From assembly GCA_026874595.1 (NCBI GenBank), contig CM049312.1, positions 24,547,956 through 24,611,955 on the forward strand: DNA of 64,000 nucleotides. Reading direction: 5' to 3'. Positions 12,525-25,608 of the stretch are shown here, one piece after another; the first letter of the stretch is position 1; the number at the start of each line of letters is the position of its first letter. Position numbers and translations under genes: made by a program. This DNA is from Sipunculus nudus. Taxonomy: Eukaryota > Annelida > Sipuncula > Golfingiida > Sipunculidae. The notes beneath the pieces were generated by a model. The model saw only the letters and a program-made list of their open reading frames with translations. It was not told the origin of the DNA and searched no databases.

Positions 12525-13430
12525 TGACGTGATCTAGTTACAATCTTTTATCTCTCATCTGCTGGCGGTCATTGCTAATTTGTTTGAATATGCTCCTCAT
12601 GGCGTGGACGAACAGACTGCATTAGTTTGATAATTAGGCAATAGAGTTCAGATCCATAATACCTTCTTATTAAACAGTTTACTTAGGAAACATATTCAGA
12701 ACGTTTTGTTCTGTAAGTCCTTTTGTTTTAGAGCTGTAACATAATTTGCACTGATGTGAAGAGGTCATGAATTTGCTCAACTGTTGGATCATAGAGCAGG
12801 TTATGTACTAACTTTCTTGCTTGTCTTTTTATTTTCGCAGTCTAAGAAAAAAAGGTTTCCTGACGGTTCTTTTAAGAACCCAAAAGATTCTGGATAGTAC
12901 CATGGTTCTTTCTGGAACTCTTTTCCCCATGAATAGGTTCCAGATGGAACCTGAGATTCGTGGCATGATCATAACTCAAAATGAGGTTCTAGATGGAACC
13001 TATGCCTTGACCGGATACCAAGATGATTAAGACGCGCATGCGCAGCTTTATTTGAACTAATGAAGTCAACGGTCGGGTTGTTTGAGTTGCTCGATATGTG
13101 AGAAGAGGAAACACTGTATATGAGGTAAGACCGATGTTTATATATAATTTAATTTTATGTGAAGAACGTCAAAGTTATATGTCTAGAGATTATCTGTCCA
13201 GTGCCTGTAGCATTGTCCGAGGGCACCCAACCGTGCGAAACTGACATTGTGAGCCGTTGAATTTCAGTCGCCTAATGAACCGTTGACATTAAACCCACGG
13301 TAGTGATTCAGATATATCACATACCTTAACACACAAGTATATGAATATATTTAGATTTTTTTTAAATACATATAATGAAAACTGAAGTGCCCTAGGTTAA
13401 ATAATTTAAATAAAGAGAAATTTCGCTCAC

Positions 13431-13580
13431 CCGGGCATGCTGCATTGTTACAATCCTGCTCATCTGTTTCGTTCTTGTAACAAGTATTATTTGGTGAACA
13501 CCAATGTCTCCAGCGTTTTTTTGTACCCGGTCCACATGTTTCACTACAGGCGCTGTAATTCGACCAAGCCGACCATTTCC
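13431..13580 (-). CDS. TSP1 exon 6 of gene B
   Basis: 150-bp phase 1-1 exon, acceptor CCCTTTCCGCAG, donor G|GTGAGCG. It encodes KWSAWSNYSACSETCGPGTK, RHWCSPNNTCYKNETD, DCNNAACP. This is a classic TSP1 with WSAW, CSETCG (O-fucose site) and six Cys. N-glycosylation sequons occur at NYS, NNT and NET. Confidence 0.92.
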
Positions 13581-14308
13581 CTGCGGAAAGGGAAAAAGTC
13601 CTAAGCTGCACGCACAGATTAGTACCTTGTATTATATGGCAGAAAATGACAGATGAGTGTATTTTATTGTTGAATTGAACATATTATTATGATTTTTTTC
13701 CCAATTATTTATATATATTTTTATATATTTACATATATACATTTTTTTTAATAATATCAAATATAAGATTTTTATTTCATTCAGGATTACCATATTTGAA
13801 ACACATGCCATCCCAGGGACGTAAATAATGGGGGGATGGAGAGGATGCATAGCCCCCCCCCCCCAGAATATTAAGTGGGGGAGGGGTTGATGTGTACAAT
13901 CATCGCCCCCCCCCCCCGACAGGTTTCAGTGGGAAAAAACCAAAACTATAGTAATTATGTCAGTTAATAGTAATAATATTTATAACGAACGTTGTGATTG
14001 TTGAGGTATTAGAAGTAACAACTGTCTCGCGTCGTCACACATTCAAGGATCGTTAATTCGTTATCACAGAATCATCACAACAGAACCATTGCAAACAAGC
14101 ATTCATGTCATCAGATTAAGTAGACAGGTTCAATGGTCTTCTTTAAGTGAAGACCCCCCTTTTATCTACGCCTCTTAAAACAAAGAATCCTTGAACTAAT
14201 AGGCATAGCTATGTATTAAGAAAATTTGTTTAATGAAAAATAATATTTTTTTTTAGAAAGGACAGATAAACCCAGAAAAATCCATTTCGAGAAAAGTTAA
14301 AAATTCTT

Positions 14309-14426
14309 GTTTTTCTTTCACATTTATAATGATATCTATATAGAATCATCACACTAGAATCATTGATGTTTTTCTTTCACATTTATAATGATATCTATAT
14401 AGAACCATCACACTAGAATCATTGCA
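14309..14426 (+). repeat. 59-bp tandem duplication
   Basis: GTTTTTCTTTCACATTTATA begins at 14309 and 14368, and each copy continues into ATCACACTAGAATCATTG. Sequence after the second copy (ATTGCAAACAAACATTAATG and CAATGGTCTTCTTTAAGT) also resembles 14089-14149, so there are two duplication levels. Confidence 0.8.
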
Positions 14427-16097
14427 AACAAACATTAATGTCATAAAATTTAGTGGACAGTTTCAATGGTCTTCTTTAAGTATTTGATCAGTACACATAT
14501 AGAAAAGCTATTCGTTGCTTTTATTAGAAATGTAAGGTACTCTGGGAGGAAAAAGATTCCAGATCTATCAAAAATGATCAGTTGTTAAAATTCATCTTTA
14601 AAATATGAAATCTGAAAGATAATTCAATTTGAAATATCTAGTTTAGTTCAGAAACAGTGGATCAGAGAGGCTGGAATTTTTTTAACATAATTATTACCAG
14701 GGTATTACTTTGTACATTTTCAATTTTCAATTTCTCTCAGAAGTTGAGGACACATAATAATGTATAAAAACCCCTACAGGCTTCATGCATTTAGAATGAA
14801 TTGCTAACAAAGTAATAACTTAGGGAAATTTGTGACATTGTTGCAACATGTTTTTCGCAGAAAATTAGGGCTTTGCCCATTTTCAGGGTAAAGATATCCA
14901 AATTTACAAAACTTTTGCAGATATATGGCCTAAAATGGTGCATATTTGCTTTTGGAAAAATTGAAAGCATCAGCATGAAGTATTAGGCAAATCAGAGATG
15001 GTCATTCAGGAGGTATTTGTGTATTTTCACATAAAAAAAAAGAAAAGAGAAAACCATTCCTACAAAACGTGTCCTAGCTTAAAAAAATGGATGATACTGC
15101 TGCATGTACTTGACCATAAAGTATAGTGTTTTCTTTATAAATCCTGGTCATTGTGGCTAAAGTCACTGCTGCATGTTTCTACTTCTAGCCCCCCCCCCCC
15201 CCCCCCCCAATGTAGTTAATTACTGAAATTTAAGGCATTGATTCAAGATAAGAAGTAAGCATGCTTCTGAAAATTTAACTTAAACATGGAAATTTTAAGC
15301 AAGCCTCATTTTATATACATACTGTATCACTAACTGCGTTTCAACTTCGCGAACAGAAGCGAGAGGAGACGCCAAACATTCGGGCATTTCCGTGACTAGA
15401 TGACAAGAAACCTCTTCGACATCCAGCACTTAAAGCGTTTATTCTACTGCACCGTTTAAGAGAATAAGAACTTATCAAGTATTTTTATCTCCTGCGTTTT
15501 ACCTGATTCCGCCACATGATCATCATCACATGGCATAATAATACATAACTTGAATGCTGATAAAATTAAAAAACAATAAGTAAACAGTTTACGTCCGACA
15601 ACACATTGGGTTTTATTTCATTATTTACCGTGCTTAATAAAACCCTTTTAATCAAGCTTTTTAAACAGAGTTTGCTGCATAGCTGTAGGTTGATAATGAA
15701 TATAATTTTATAATTTTAATTTTACCCCGTTTATTATTTATTATTGTTCTTAATATTAAGTTTTTTTTTCGAGTAATTTGTCATTTATTTTTTTTTGGTT
15801 GATTTATTTAGTTGTGGCTTCATTTATTTGTTCATTTACAATATCATTTCTGCTACACTTAAATACCGAAAGGAATAAATGATGCTAGTTCTATTCTTAA
15901 TCATCTAGCAGTGTACACTGTCATGAGCAAGATGATATCTAGATACCTGATCTTATGATCTTCGATTCTCATGGATATTATTTAATCAGAAACAAATGAA
16001 ATAATATGCAAGACAGTTTGTTTATTGTTGAAAGTAGAGTGATAGACTGAAAGTTGTTAAAATGCACGAGGTGATCATTGCACAATGTACACTTTTG

Positions 16098-16101
<4 letters not shown>

Positions 16102-16169
<68 letters not shown>
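16102..16169. repeat. (AT)n microsatellite
   Basis: Pure alternating AT, about 68 bp, 530 bp from the TSP1 exon at 16699. Confidence 0.95.
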
Positions 16170-16174
<5 letters not shown>

Positions 16175-16698
16175 TGACCACCCCCCACCACCAGGTCTGT
16201 AGACCTGTCTACGCCATCACAAGCAACATCTGTCTAGACCTAAAGATGTACTGTAATTGACCGTGCAGTCCTCCCCAAGTGGACGACCTTATACAGGTAT
16301 TGGAATTATGTCCTAGTGTGAAGCAAACTGAACGGAAACTGCTACGCCAAACTTTCTATAGTTAATAATGTCAATAGTTTCATTAACTGTATGTTGATAC
16401 TTGCAATATTTATGTCATCAGCAACATGAAGAACAATAAATAATGATAAAAGGTAATTGAGGTGTAAACTTATTAAAAGCCTCAGGTCATATAATTTTTT
16501 TTATTATTCGTAAAATATAGGTCACTGAAACCCAATTTCTAGTTTGAAACAGGATTTTTGTTTAGGTATTGGAAATGTATAACATAAAATGTACATATAT
16601 AATGATTCAAAGGTGAACGAAAATGAAACTCTTTATTATATCCCCTGGTAATTTTAGTGGAAGTTGTGACTACTTCTACCTTAACATGAATGATGTAC

Positions 16699-16845
16699 CT
16701 TGGCAGTTTGGATTCAGGCAGTCACCAGTTCGTGTCTGTATGCATTCTTGTAATTTTATCGCGCACCAGCTTCTAGTCTGAATAACTTTACCTGGACCAC
16801 AAGGTTGATCACACTGACCAGAGTCAGCCCAGCTCGTCCATCCAC
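16699..16845 (-). CDS. TSP1 exon 5 of gene B
   Basis: 147-bp phase 1-1 exon, acceptor TTTATTTTAAG, donor G|GTACATC. It encodes GWTSWADSGQCDQPCGPG, QTRSWCAIKLQECIQ, GDCLNPNCQ. Six Cys and WTSW are present. Pro replaces the Ser/Thr of the O-fucose consensus (CDQPC). Confidence 0.88.
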
Positions 16846-17372
16846 CTTAAAATAAATAAACAATAAATAATAAAAAAAACTCAGAATTAATCCTAAGGGG
16901 AAGATATTTATCTCTCAGGCTCGGTGCTTTGTCGGATATTTAGTTATTATGCAATTAGGCAATACATAAAGATGGAAGTATTGAGGACAAATTGACCTTT
17001 CACTCACATTATCTTACAACCAAATTTTACGGTGTTTGATTGGGTTAAAAATAATAAACTGCTTCATGGTATATCTGGCTTAATTACCGTTAGGCCATCT
17101 TGCGTTAAGCCAAAATGTGACGTCATGCGTCTAGGGATAAAACATTTAATACCTTTACTTCTGACATATTTATTGAAACCTTGGTTTAGGCGTCTTGAAA
17201 TTGTATTCAAAATGTTTTTTTTTTCTGTATATTCACTGTGAATAATGGAAAAAACCGGTGGATAATCTCCCCGTGTAAAAGCTTGTAAAAATAAATAAAT
17301 AATAAAAAAATGAAGTGAGGCATACTTATAGATTATTTACACCAGAGATACCCTTCGAAGCACGCGAATGTT

Positions 17373-17397
17373 GAATATATATATATATATATATATC

Positions 17398-17455
<58 letters not shown>
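17373..17455. repeat. Interrupted (AT)n microsatellite
   Basis: Alternating AT with a few C/T interruptions, next to the SINE fragment at 17515. Confidence 0.9.
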
Positions 17456-17456
<1 letters not shown>

Positions 17457-17514
17457 CAACGACAGTGCTTTTCAGTGCAAGGTGATCGGCGATATATCTT
17501 AAAAAGGGTCATAT

Positions 17515-17722
17515 TTTGGGTCATACACCTAGGAACCCTCGAAAGCGCACTTGTTTGTGAATGAAACTCGGCCGTTGGTCAGGACCTCTAGCCTCCAGAG
17601 CGCTCACCCTTGTTGGGGCCGACCGTGAAAAATCTCATCCCTCGTCTGAGATTCGAACTCATGGTCTCCTGGTTTTGAACCGTGTGCTCTAACCATGAGC
17701 CACAGAAGCCGGTATGTAAAAT
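17515..17722 (-). repeat. tRNA-derived SINE, 5' fragment
   Basis: Read on the minus strand it has TGTGGCTCATGGTTAGAGCA (A box) and GAGTTCGAATCTCAG (B box), then the same GGGTGAGCGCTCTGGAGGC body start as the two fuller copies. It is truncated after about 200 bases. Confidence 0.72.
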
Positions 17723-17999
17723 ATTCGTTAACCAACCTTGCACACTTGAAAAATATAATCCTTTTTACATTATTTATAAAATATAGGTCACTGAATCCTT
17801 TTTTTCTAGTTTGAAACAGGATTTACTTTTAAGGTACCCCCCGGATCCTTGGTTGGACCTTTCTTGGATTAAGTAATGCAGTTTGTGCAAATCTAACTTC
17901 AGATTGCTCAAACATATTAACTGTTCGCAGAATAAAGTTTATAGTTTCCTTAATTTGGTTTTCCAAAGAAAAATTACAAAGTCCTCGCAGGACAGATGA

Positions 18000-18480
18000 C
18001 TGGAATTCCTTGGTAACCAATTACAACTTGTATTTCGCAGACTTTCAGGATGATCACGTTTCTTTCCATAGCTGCAGGATAAAGATCAATGTGACCTAAT
18101 TTCCAAAGAGGTCACACAAGGAACATTATTGTGTGTCTCCTGTCGGACTTTCAAGGCGCTAAAAAGCATGCTTTTTTCAACAGCTGGTAGACGTATACGG
18201 GTGTCAGAATCATAATCTAAGAACCTCAGTGACGTTATTGGTGCTTACGAAGATGGTCACACAAGGACCTCTCTATGAGAAGTGGTTTTTTTTATTTGTC
18301 AAACGGTTCAGGTTTTTCAAGCATATAAGATCACGACCTGTGAGCACAGTAAGATGCTAAGCGAACGGTTACGGTTTGTGCCCTGTAGACGGACAACCGT
18401 ATCCCCCTTGCGACCATACGACCTAACAGACAACGGACAAAGACCCATCGCTACAACTCAAACGACTATTAGTGACCTGG
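18000..18480 (+). mobile_element. Decayed pearl-like element
   Basis: Contains the right-hand part of the family: GCGAACGGTTACGGTTTGTG and CCCTGTAGACGGACAA, then repeated ACGGACAA words. The left end is not recognisable. Confidence 0.5.
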
Positions 18481-20446
18481 GCTAAAAAGGAAATAAGCCA
18501 TTTCTACTAATATAGGACTCATAGATAGAAATGTTAGTGGGCCAGCCAAACTCTGAAATGTCCTCTAGAATTATTTTTTCACGGCATCACGTGGTAATAG
18601 CAGGCAGCAATGCGGACAATGACCAGTGTTAGGAGGTGTTAAAAAAATATTGGTGGATGCCATCACGATATTTGAATCTGAATAATAGCTTTATTTGCAT
18701 TCAGAGCCAGACGGAGAATCTTAATAATCACTAGCATGTACATGTTGCTATTACAACTATAGAGTTAAATATAAAATTGAATATCATGAATATAAATTAT
18801 CTTGACATTAATGTATCCCTTATAAGATTTGTTATTGAATACCTATTACTGATTAATCTATTTCATGCATGAATTAAAAATCAAAGTGTTTGAAATCATT
18901 CACGTCATAAGCAAGTATGATGACAGAAAAAGTTACAAATAACAATAAAAATAATTTGGTACATTGACTGTTATTGTCCTCGAGAGATATACCTTTTATT
19001 TGATAGTACTTAATTAATTCAAATAGATCATCTTGTAAGTTCAGTGATTTACCGTGCACTTTGTTGACCTTTGTTATTGGTCGACCTATGCTGTAAAAAA
19101 ATCATATATGCTGGTGAAATCTTGACATACAAACCTCGGTGACAGATCTAGAGGTGTTATAAAGATTCTTAATCAATACATAAATATTTTTTTTAATATT
19201 GGGTTATTTTATGTCAGTTTAACCCGTTAATTCTTCTCTTTAGCTATTCAAATACCTGTAGAATTTATTTATAGGTGAGGGTGAAAAGCCATGCCACATG
19301 GAATATGGATCCGTCAGTTGCTTTAATCAATTAAATCCTTGCGAAAGCAGTATTGGTATGCTATAATTAGGCTATCACATGGGTACATAATTAGGCAGCA
19401 ACACAGACAAAGAGAGTGAGAGAAACATTGGCACTTGTGTCCTTATTGGACCCACTGTACCAGGTGAGAGCTTGACAAAGTGTAACGAAACGTAGACTTC
19501 AGCCTATAATATTAAATTAATAATCTGCCGTCTCAACTAGTCAACAGCTGCTGAAGTTATATAGTCATAGACGGTATACAATTGCTGCCTCCTAATCAGT
19601 GTTTTTCTTTAAAAAACAAGATGTAACATTGATGCGAAGTCGGAATGTGTGAACTAGTGTTCAACATTATTGTGCAATATTCATCTGGGATATGTAATTT
19701 TGATGTACTCCGGAACATGTATATCAAAGAAAAAGTTATATGTAGTGTTCAATTTTGAAGTTCAACAAAATGAATTATTGTTGCAATTCCATTTTTTTGT
19801 GTGACCTTGAAAATGGCCTTGAGAAAGTTATCCAAGTTTATATTACAACAAAAGCGATATATATAATAAAGGGCACTATTGAAAGTGGTATAGAAGAGGT
19901 AAAGGCTTTATAGATACCAACACGACCATCCTTGTCCAATGGATTAAATACTAATAAGCTGAAGCATATTTGGCTGTGTACTTGCGTAGGTGCACATTTC
20001 CGCTGTATCTAAATTGAAGTCATTATCAAAAGATACCCCGCGTAATTTTACAGGTTTATAATAAATGATTTCAATGTGATGGTTGTCGAACTTTATATTT
20101 ACATAAAAGCCACCCAATACAAAATTATAAAAATAATGTGGATTAGCTTGTCAATTCTTGAAATACAGCTCTAAACCATTTCACTGTGATAAAGTATATT
20201 TTAAAAAAAAGTTGCATTTTAAGGGGTCCCCTGTACCTCATTCTAAATTTATAGGACCACCTTTTGACGTTCCCAAAGGGCCTTTAACACATTTGAATAT
20301 TAAGAACACACAGAAAATGAAAATGTGCCAAAATAAACAAATGAAGTTGTTTCTGATAACCATCCAAGGAGTAGTGGTCCTTAATAATTATAGTTATTAA
20401 AAATCGTTTTCAGAAAAGACAAAATTGAAACAATTTACACTGTAAC

Positions 20447-20626
20447 CTTGAAGATCATCTATTGAAATCGTACATTCCTCGAGTTCCGGGTTCGGACATT
20501 GTGTTATATGTTGTGTCTCCAACTTGATGACAAATCCCCCTACGTAAAGCATGAACTGAACCATTGAGCAGTTACAATATACATGCGGGTGCCTGAAGAA
20601 CGTTAAATGCCATCCATCGAATGATC
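20447..20626 (-). CDS. Possible extra exon of gene B (unrecognised module)
   Basis: 180-bp open stretch on the minus strand between acceptor GTTCAAATAG and donor G|GTTACAG, phase 1 at both ends as in every other exon of the gene. It encodes SFDGWHLTFFRHPHVYCNCS, then IKLETQHITQCPNPELEECT. It begins with a Ser-x-x-x-Trp-like start as TSP1 exons do and has four Cys, but the spacing does not match TSP1 or CCP. The donor is weak. It could be a decayed TSP1 exon, a new module, or a chance open frame. Confidence 0.35.
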
Positions 20627-21274
20627 CTATTTGAACTAAAACACAATGGTCCAATTAAACATTTATATTTCATGACTAATATATAATAATCGAAATCGCC
20701 CTTTTCATCATTGTGACAGCTATACGGCATTTTTTTTTTCTGTTATCATCTAAAGTGTGCTAAAGAAACTTTGGGGAACACATAAAATGTACCCTTTCAC
20801 TCTGCTTCTATGTCTTATGAGTAGTGAAAACATTACTGTGCATGTTAACAAAAACACTCTTTTAAGTTGTACTTTTAATACATATAAGGGTTATATGTAT
20901 AAAGTTGTACTTTTCATACATATAAGTGTACGAAATTATAATTCTTAGGTGGCTTGTTTACGCTGCAATTGACACAAAAATATTTCTAAAGCCTAAGGTT
21001 ACCGAATATACTTTGGTTTAATTTGATGGAAATACATTATACCCGTTCTGGTTCAATTTTCTACGGTTTGACCTTATAAATGACCTAGTAAATGACTTTA
21101 AAGATATATGTTTGATTGCATCCACCTACATTCATTCTATCACTGTTTGGTCGGTTGATCTGGCCTGGATGCCTGCTATTAACAAGCAATGTCCTTTAAT
21201 GTGAACAAAAATCAGCCTTGGCTGGTCCACTTTTAAAACATAGTGAATGAGAACAAAATTTTAAGACACATTAC

Positions 21275-21424
21275 CATAACATGCTGGATTCTCGCAGTAC
21301 TCAGGTCTTTGTTCTTGTGCAAAACATTGGTTCTGTGTGTTACACCACCTCCTTGTCTCTGTAACCTCACCTGGACCACAAGTTGGATGGCACGGCCCAT
21401 CTTTATTCCACGCAGTCCAGCTTC
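21275..21424 (-). CDS. TSP1 exon 4 of gene B
   Basis: 150-bp phase 1-1 exon, acceptor AACTTTCCAG, donor G|GTAATGTG. It encodes SWTAWNKDGPCHPTCGPG, EVTETRRWCNTQNQCF, EYCENPACY. Six Cys, WTAW and an intact CHPTCG O-fucose motif are present. It is the sister copy of the exon at 23073-23222. Confidence 0.9.
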
Positions 21425-23072
21425 CTGGAAAGTTAAGAGGGAATGCTTAGTTAAAGATAAAGATAATATTAGTAGGTAGGTCTCTTCTCTCCATAGGTAA
21501 TGTTACTATCAGATGGAACATTGTTCTGTTAGGTTAGATTTATTAAAGGGGCATATTAACGAAAGATAATCTCTTGAAACTTTTATTATAAAAAAATAGG
21601 TTAGAACACTACAGTCCAACCAAACATTTCGTTGAACACATGTATTACCAAAAGGGCAAATAAATAACTGCTTGGGTATATTTATTCCTCTGGTTTAAAT
21701 GATACCTGAGATTTTTACTATAAGATTATTTTCTTCAAGGCTGTAAAAAGTTAACGCTGAGTCTAGTTACCATAAAAATAGTGCGACCAGTTTTTCTCGA
21801 TCATTCCCTCATCGTTTCTTTAGGGAGGTTACAAAATATTTAACATCACTTTGAGAAAGAGCGGATTCCACAAAATAATCAGAACGTTACATGAGAACCA
21901 GACGTTACATGAAAGTTGACTTTCACGTTTATTTAAGGTCTTCTCGAAAATGGAGACCGCACAAAGCTCGATCCCAATTATTATCGAGAATCCACATAAT
22001 GGTAGATGTACACTATTGTTTCGGTATCTTTCTTTAGTTAGTTAGATTACTATCTTGAGGCAAAACCACATTGAACGTGTTAATAAATAAACGATTTTTC
22101 TTCGATTTGCTTCGATTGGATGTGCACCGATTTCCTCTGTTTTCATGAATCAGGTGAAAAAGTACAGTTTATATTCTATCTCAAGAAATGAACCTCTGCG
22201 ACTCTCTGCCTCTCATACACATGGCATAAAGGTATGGAAGCAAAATGTTACTATCATCTACGATATTTTTATTCATTTTATGCGATTTTCTTTCTTTTAC
22301 CATTCCTAACACATGCTTTTACTGTTAAATCACAAACCGCTTGATAACTTGGGAAAATTTTCCGTATATGGACTAGTTGTTATTTAATCATAATGCTTAC
22401 AATTATGTTAACAGTTTGCATTTTTGCCATGGAAGCTATAAACTATATGATGGGATATCACCACATTTCCCTAGATTGTTTTGAATAAATAGAATGAAAG
22501 ATTACTGAGATCTTATTATTTCTTAAATGGTATGAAAAGCAGATATAAAATACTTCTCAGAACTGAAATTAGACAATATTCCTATTAAATCATGAAAGGC
22601 CAGCATTTCCATAAAATTACCATCCAAACTATTTTGCCCAGAAATTAATATGAGTGCAAAGTTAAGTGAAAATGAGTGCAACTCTGCTGCCCGAACACAA
22701 AGAGAGTGTATAAATATGTTTTATTTCATAGAGTGTCGATGATGCCTGTTGATGACGATAACGTGTCGAATATGATTGGTATATCCTCATATATTCAGTA
22801 ATTTTATTCACACATACTAATAATTTTCAAAGTTTGTTAACTTCTTCGATTGGGATTTATATTAACTAAATATTAATTTTAAAACTCATACGTGTACTTG
22901 TTTAGTTTTCATAGACAAGGCTTTTGACATTTATGGATAAACAAATATCAAAATTTGATGTAATATAGCACATGTTATAACTGCAATGTCGAAATAAGGA
23001 TGTTCAGTACATATACGGCTTGGAAATGTCCAATTACAGGTACACTACATAAGTTTGTGAAAAACTTATTAC
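21425..23072. other. Gene B intron within a duplicated TSP1 pair
   Basis: Separates the two similar TSP1 exons. Its 5' end (just upstream of 21424 in plus coordinates) resembles the sequence just past 23222, including CTTAGTTAAA and TCCATAGGTA. The rest shows nothing recognisable. Confidence 0.45.
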
Positions 23073-23222
23073 CGTAACATGCTGGATTGTGGCAGGGCAC
23101 TTGTCTTTGTTCTGATGCAAAACATAGGTTTTGTGTGGTACACCAACTCCTGGTCTCTGTAACCTCACCTGGACCACAAATCGGATGGCATGACCCAATC
23201 CTTTTCCAGGCAGTCCAGTGTC
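23073..23222 (-). CDS. TSP1 exon 3 of gene B
   Basis: 150-bp phase 1-1 exon, acceptor ACATTCTATAG, donor G|GTAATAAG. It encodes HWTAWKRIGSCHPICGPG, EVTETRSWCTTQNLCF, VPCHNPACY. It is a close duplicate of the TSP1 exon at 21275-21424, with about 35 of 49 residues identical. Here Ile replaces the Ser/Thr of the O-fucose site (CHPIC). Intron sequence next to both exons is also similar. Confidence 0.9.
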
Positions 23223-24158
23223 CTATAGAATGTTAAGAAGAAATACTTAGTTAAATATAAAGATGATACGTTGGTCTTTTCTTTCCATAGGTATCAACAT
23301 GGGCCACGACGAATCACTCAAACACTGGCTGTTTTCTTGTTTATACCGATTTTTTATAGCATTTAGGGCCCGCAAAAACAATCCGAACACATTCAACAAG
23401 GACATCTGGCGGTTATCAAGTGTTTTTGCAAATGGCACTTTGCAACTAGTAACCTTTCAACTAACGCACATTCAGTTATATGGTTCAGGATGCCGCTGCC
23501 GCCATGCAGGGCTTTGACTGGTCATGAGGACCTGAGCGGCTCATGGTAGACTGAATTAACTCTCATTGGTCGGCTTATAAATATTCATGCTAAACAAACT
23601 CTCGCTAATGCACGTCCCCTTTATACGTCATCTGTCTGTTGTAAGGGTGCTCGCACGCTGTTTCTTTTGAGCGATGTTGTTCAAGTCAAGTTTTTTTTTT
23701 TTATCTTAGGGCATTTTTGGCTCTCTGACATTTGAGAGTCTAAGACCAGCGTACTTAACGTTAGAAGGGGTTTACATTCTGCAATTAGGACCGCACGCGC
23801 AATGATGATGCAAATATTTTCGTCATTGTTGGCAATGCTTCATTGCCTACAAGCACAATGACAAGTGACATTAAGCAGAACAATCGTTACCTTTTAAGTA
23901 TACTTTCTGACAACACCTACTAAGCGAGAAAAATCATGTTTTATCTCAGCATACCTCGGTAAAGCCCTCTAGATATATGTAGTATATCTGATCGCATGAA
24001 TACACGCATGGCTCGCACGAGTTACCGGTTGTACACGATTCAGGAAACAAATCGGATTTCCAGTTTGTCGTGTGAGTTCACATGCATTTTTTTGTATTAA
24101 TTCATCACTCGTAGCCTAATGTGAAGATAATCGGCCTTTTTACTTTAATATCAATACA

Positions 24159-24202
<44 letters not shown>

Positions 24203-24534
24203 TGGAGTACATTATGGCTTGTACCACGACTAGCGCCAGGCTTTACCAGCCCAAAATAAATGCACCACTGAGATGTGTATTTAGTTCCTTTTATGCGCAT
24301 ACACGATCATATCTACCGAAACCACTTCGAAAGCGATGGGGTCTTCCCTATGGAAAGGAGAATAATTTGTACATATTTTACCGTGAAGTTTTTTTTTAAA
24401 TAATTGTTGGTTTGAAGCACAAGCCTCAATCCTGTAATGCAATTGTAACCTTCATATGTGGCATTGTATATCCTGGTGTTAACCAAGTCGGGTAACTACT
24501 GCCCCCCCCCCCCTTCCGGGCCCTTGGTGTGTAA

Positions 24535-24725
24535 TGGTCCCCCATGGCTTGGTCAGACCTCCGATGAACCCCCGAAAGGCGCACTCGTTTGTGAGTGAAA
24601 CACGACCTTTGGGCACGGTCTTTTCATTACGCATGCAAAGCGCTCATCCTGCGCATGTTGGCCTCCGTAGCACCAGACTCCTTATTCGAGTCAAAAAAGG
24701 AGTTGAACCCTTATCTACATGAAAA
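24535..24725 (-). repeat. Degenerate tRNA-derived SINE fragment
   Basis: Minus-strand relative of 17515-17722. The shared body is GCGCACTCGTTTGTGAGTGAAAC-like on the plus strand next to GCGCTCATCC. The tRNA-like head is damaged. Confidence 0.5.
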
Positions 24726-24814
24726 GAGCCTGGCTCTTGTACCATGCTATGCATAGATTTTGAAACAAAACCAGAAGGTTTGCTGTTTGGTTTATTCGCA
24801 AGTTTCTAGCAGTC

Positions 24815-25608
24815 AGATATTAGATTCATGCGGCGTAAAATGTGTAAGGGAATGAACAAAGGAGTCAGTGGTTTCTTATTAACAAATAAATATATTTCAT
24901 TCTTAAAACAACCCTTACATTACAATACAATAAATCAATACAATTACACAGTATAACAGCAGTATAACAACAAATCAATACAATCACACAGCAAAATAAA
25001 ATAAGGGCACAATACCTGGATACTGCCACAGCGGTAAGTCCTTTACAATGTATACACCTGGCGAACAGTTCACACGAATTTTCTCGGAGAATAACAGTTC
25101 AATGTAAAGCTCTTGTAACAATCCAGAAAGCCAACTTGAGGCAGGCAGCATTAAATTGTATAGGGTTAGTAATAGTAGAATCCCTGAAATTACTGGATAA
25201 TCGGATAGGTCCCACACACTGACTAACTTGCTTCCTTGACCGCTGGAATATTCTCTCACCTCTCTCTCGGCTCTAAAACACAGCCTCTTTATATAACTGT
25301 TCACCTCAAGCCGAGAATTTTCCAGTTCTCGAACCATCCAAAGAATCTGACACGGTATACACGTTCAAAGAACATACTAGAAATACGAATGCCATGTCTC
25401 AACATATAAGGGTTCACACGAGAGCTCGCCCCGGCTCGGCCAGGCGAGAAAGCCCCAAGCTAGCATGAAAACGAGAGATCAACCAGCACGGATTAAATTG
25501 AAAGTGCAACACCCGGCCAGGCGAGGCAGCCACGAGTTATGCCCGTGTCACACAACAAAAAAGACATCAGTAAGACAAGTGCACACAATAAAAAGGGCAC
25601 CTGTAACA
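24815..25608 (-). mobile_element. LTR-like unit, 3'-damaged copy
   Basis: The minus strand begins TGTTACAGGTG at 25608, with TATATAAA at 25288-25295 and GAAAATTCTCGGCTTGAGGT shared with other copies. The end near 24815 has diverged from the CCGTNACA terminus. The open frame at 24984-25337 lies inside this repeat and is not a gene. Confidence 0.62.

Larger units (their letters stand above)
10020..13430. other. Gene B intron; repeats only
   Basis: Holds the SINE at 11227, a possible minus-strand tRNA-like relic near 11830-11890, the (AT)n tract at 12456 and, at 12850-13010, several GGTTCT/AGAACC and GGTTCCAGATGGAACC inverted words that would fold back. No exon-like stretch was found. Confidence 0.5.
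13581..16698. other. Gene B intron; low-complexity
   Basis: AT-rich, with poly-C runs (13852, 13906, 15190), the 59-bp tandem duplication and one (AT)n tract. Small open frames lack splice signals or family features. Confidence 0.5.

Noticed and set aside
24984-25337. 117-codon minus-strand open frame
   Set aside because: Entirely within an LTR-like repeat and not preserved in the other copies.
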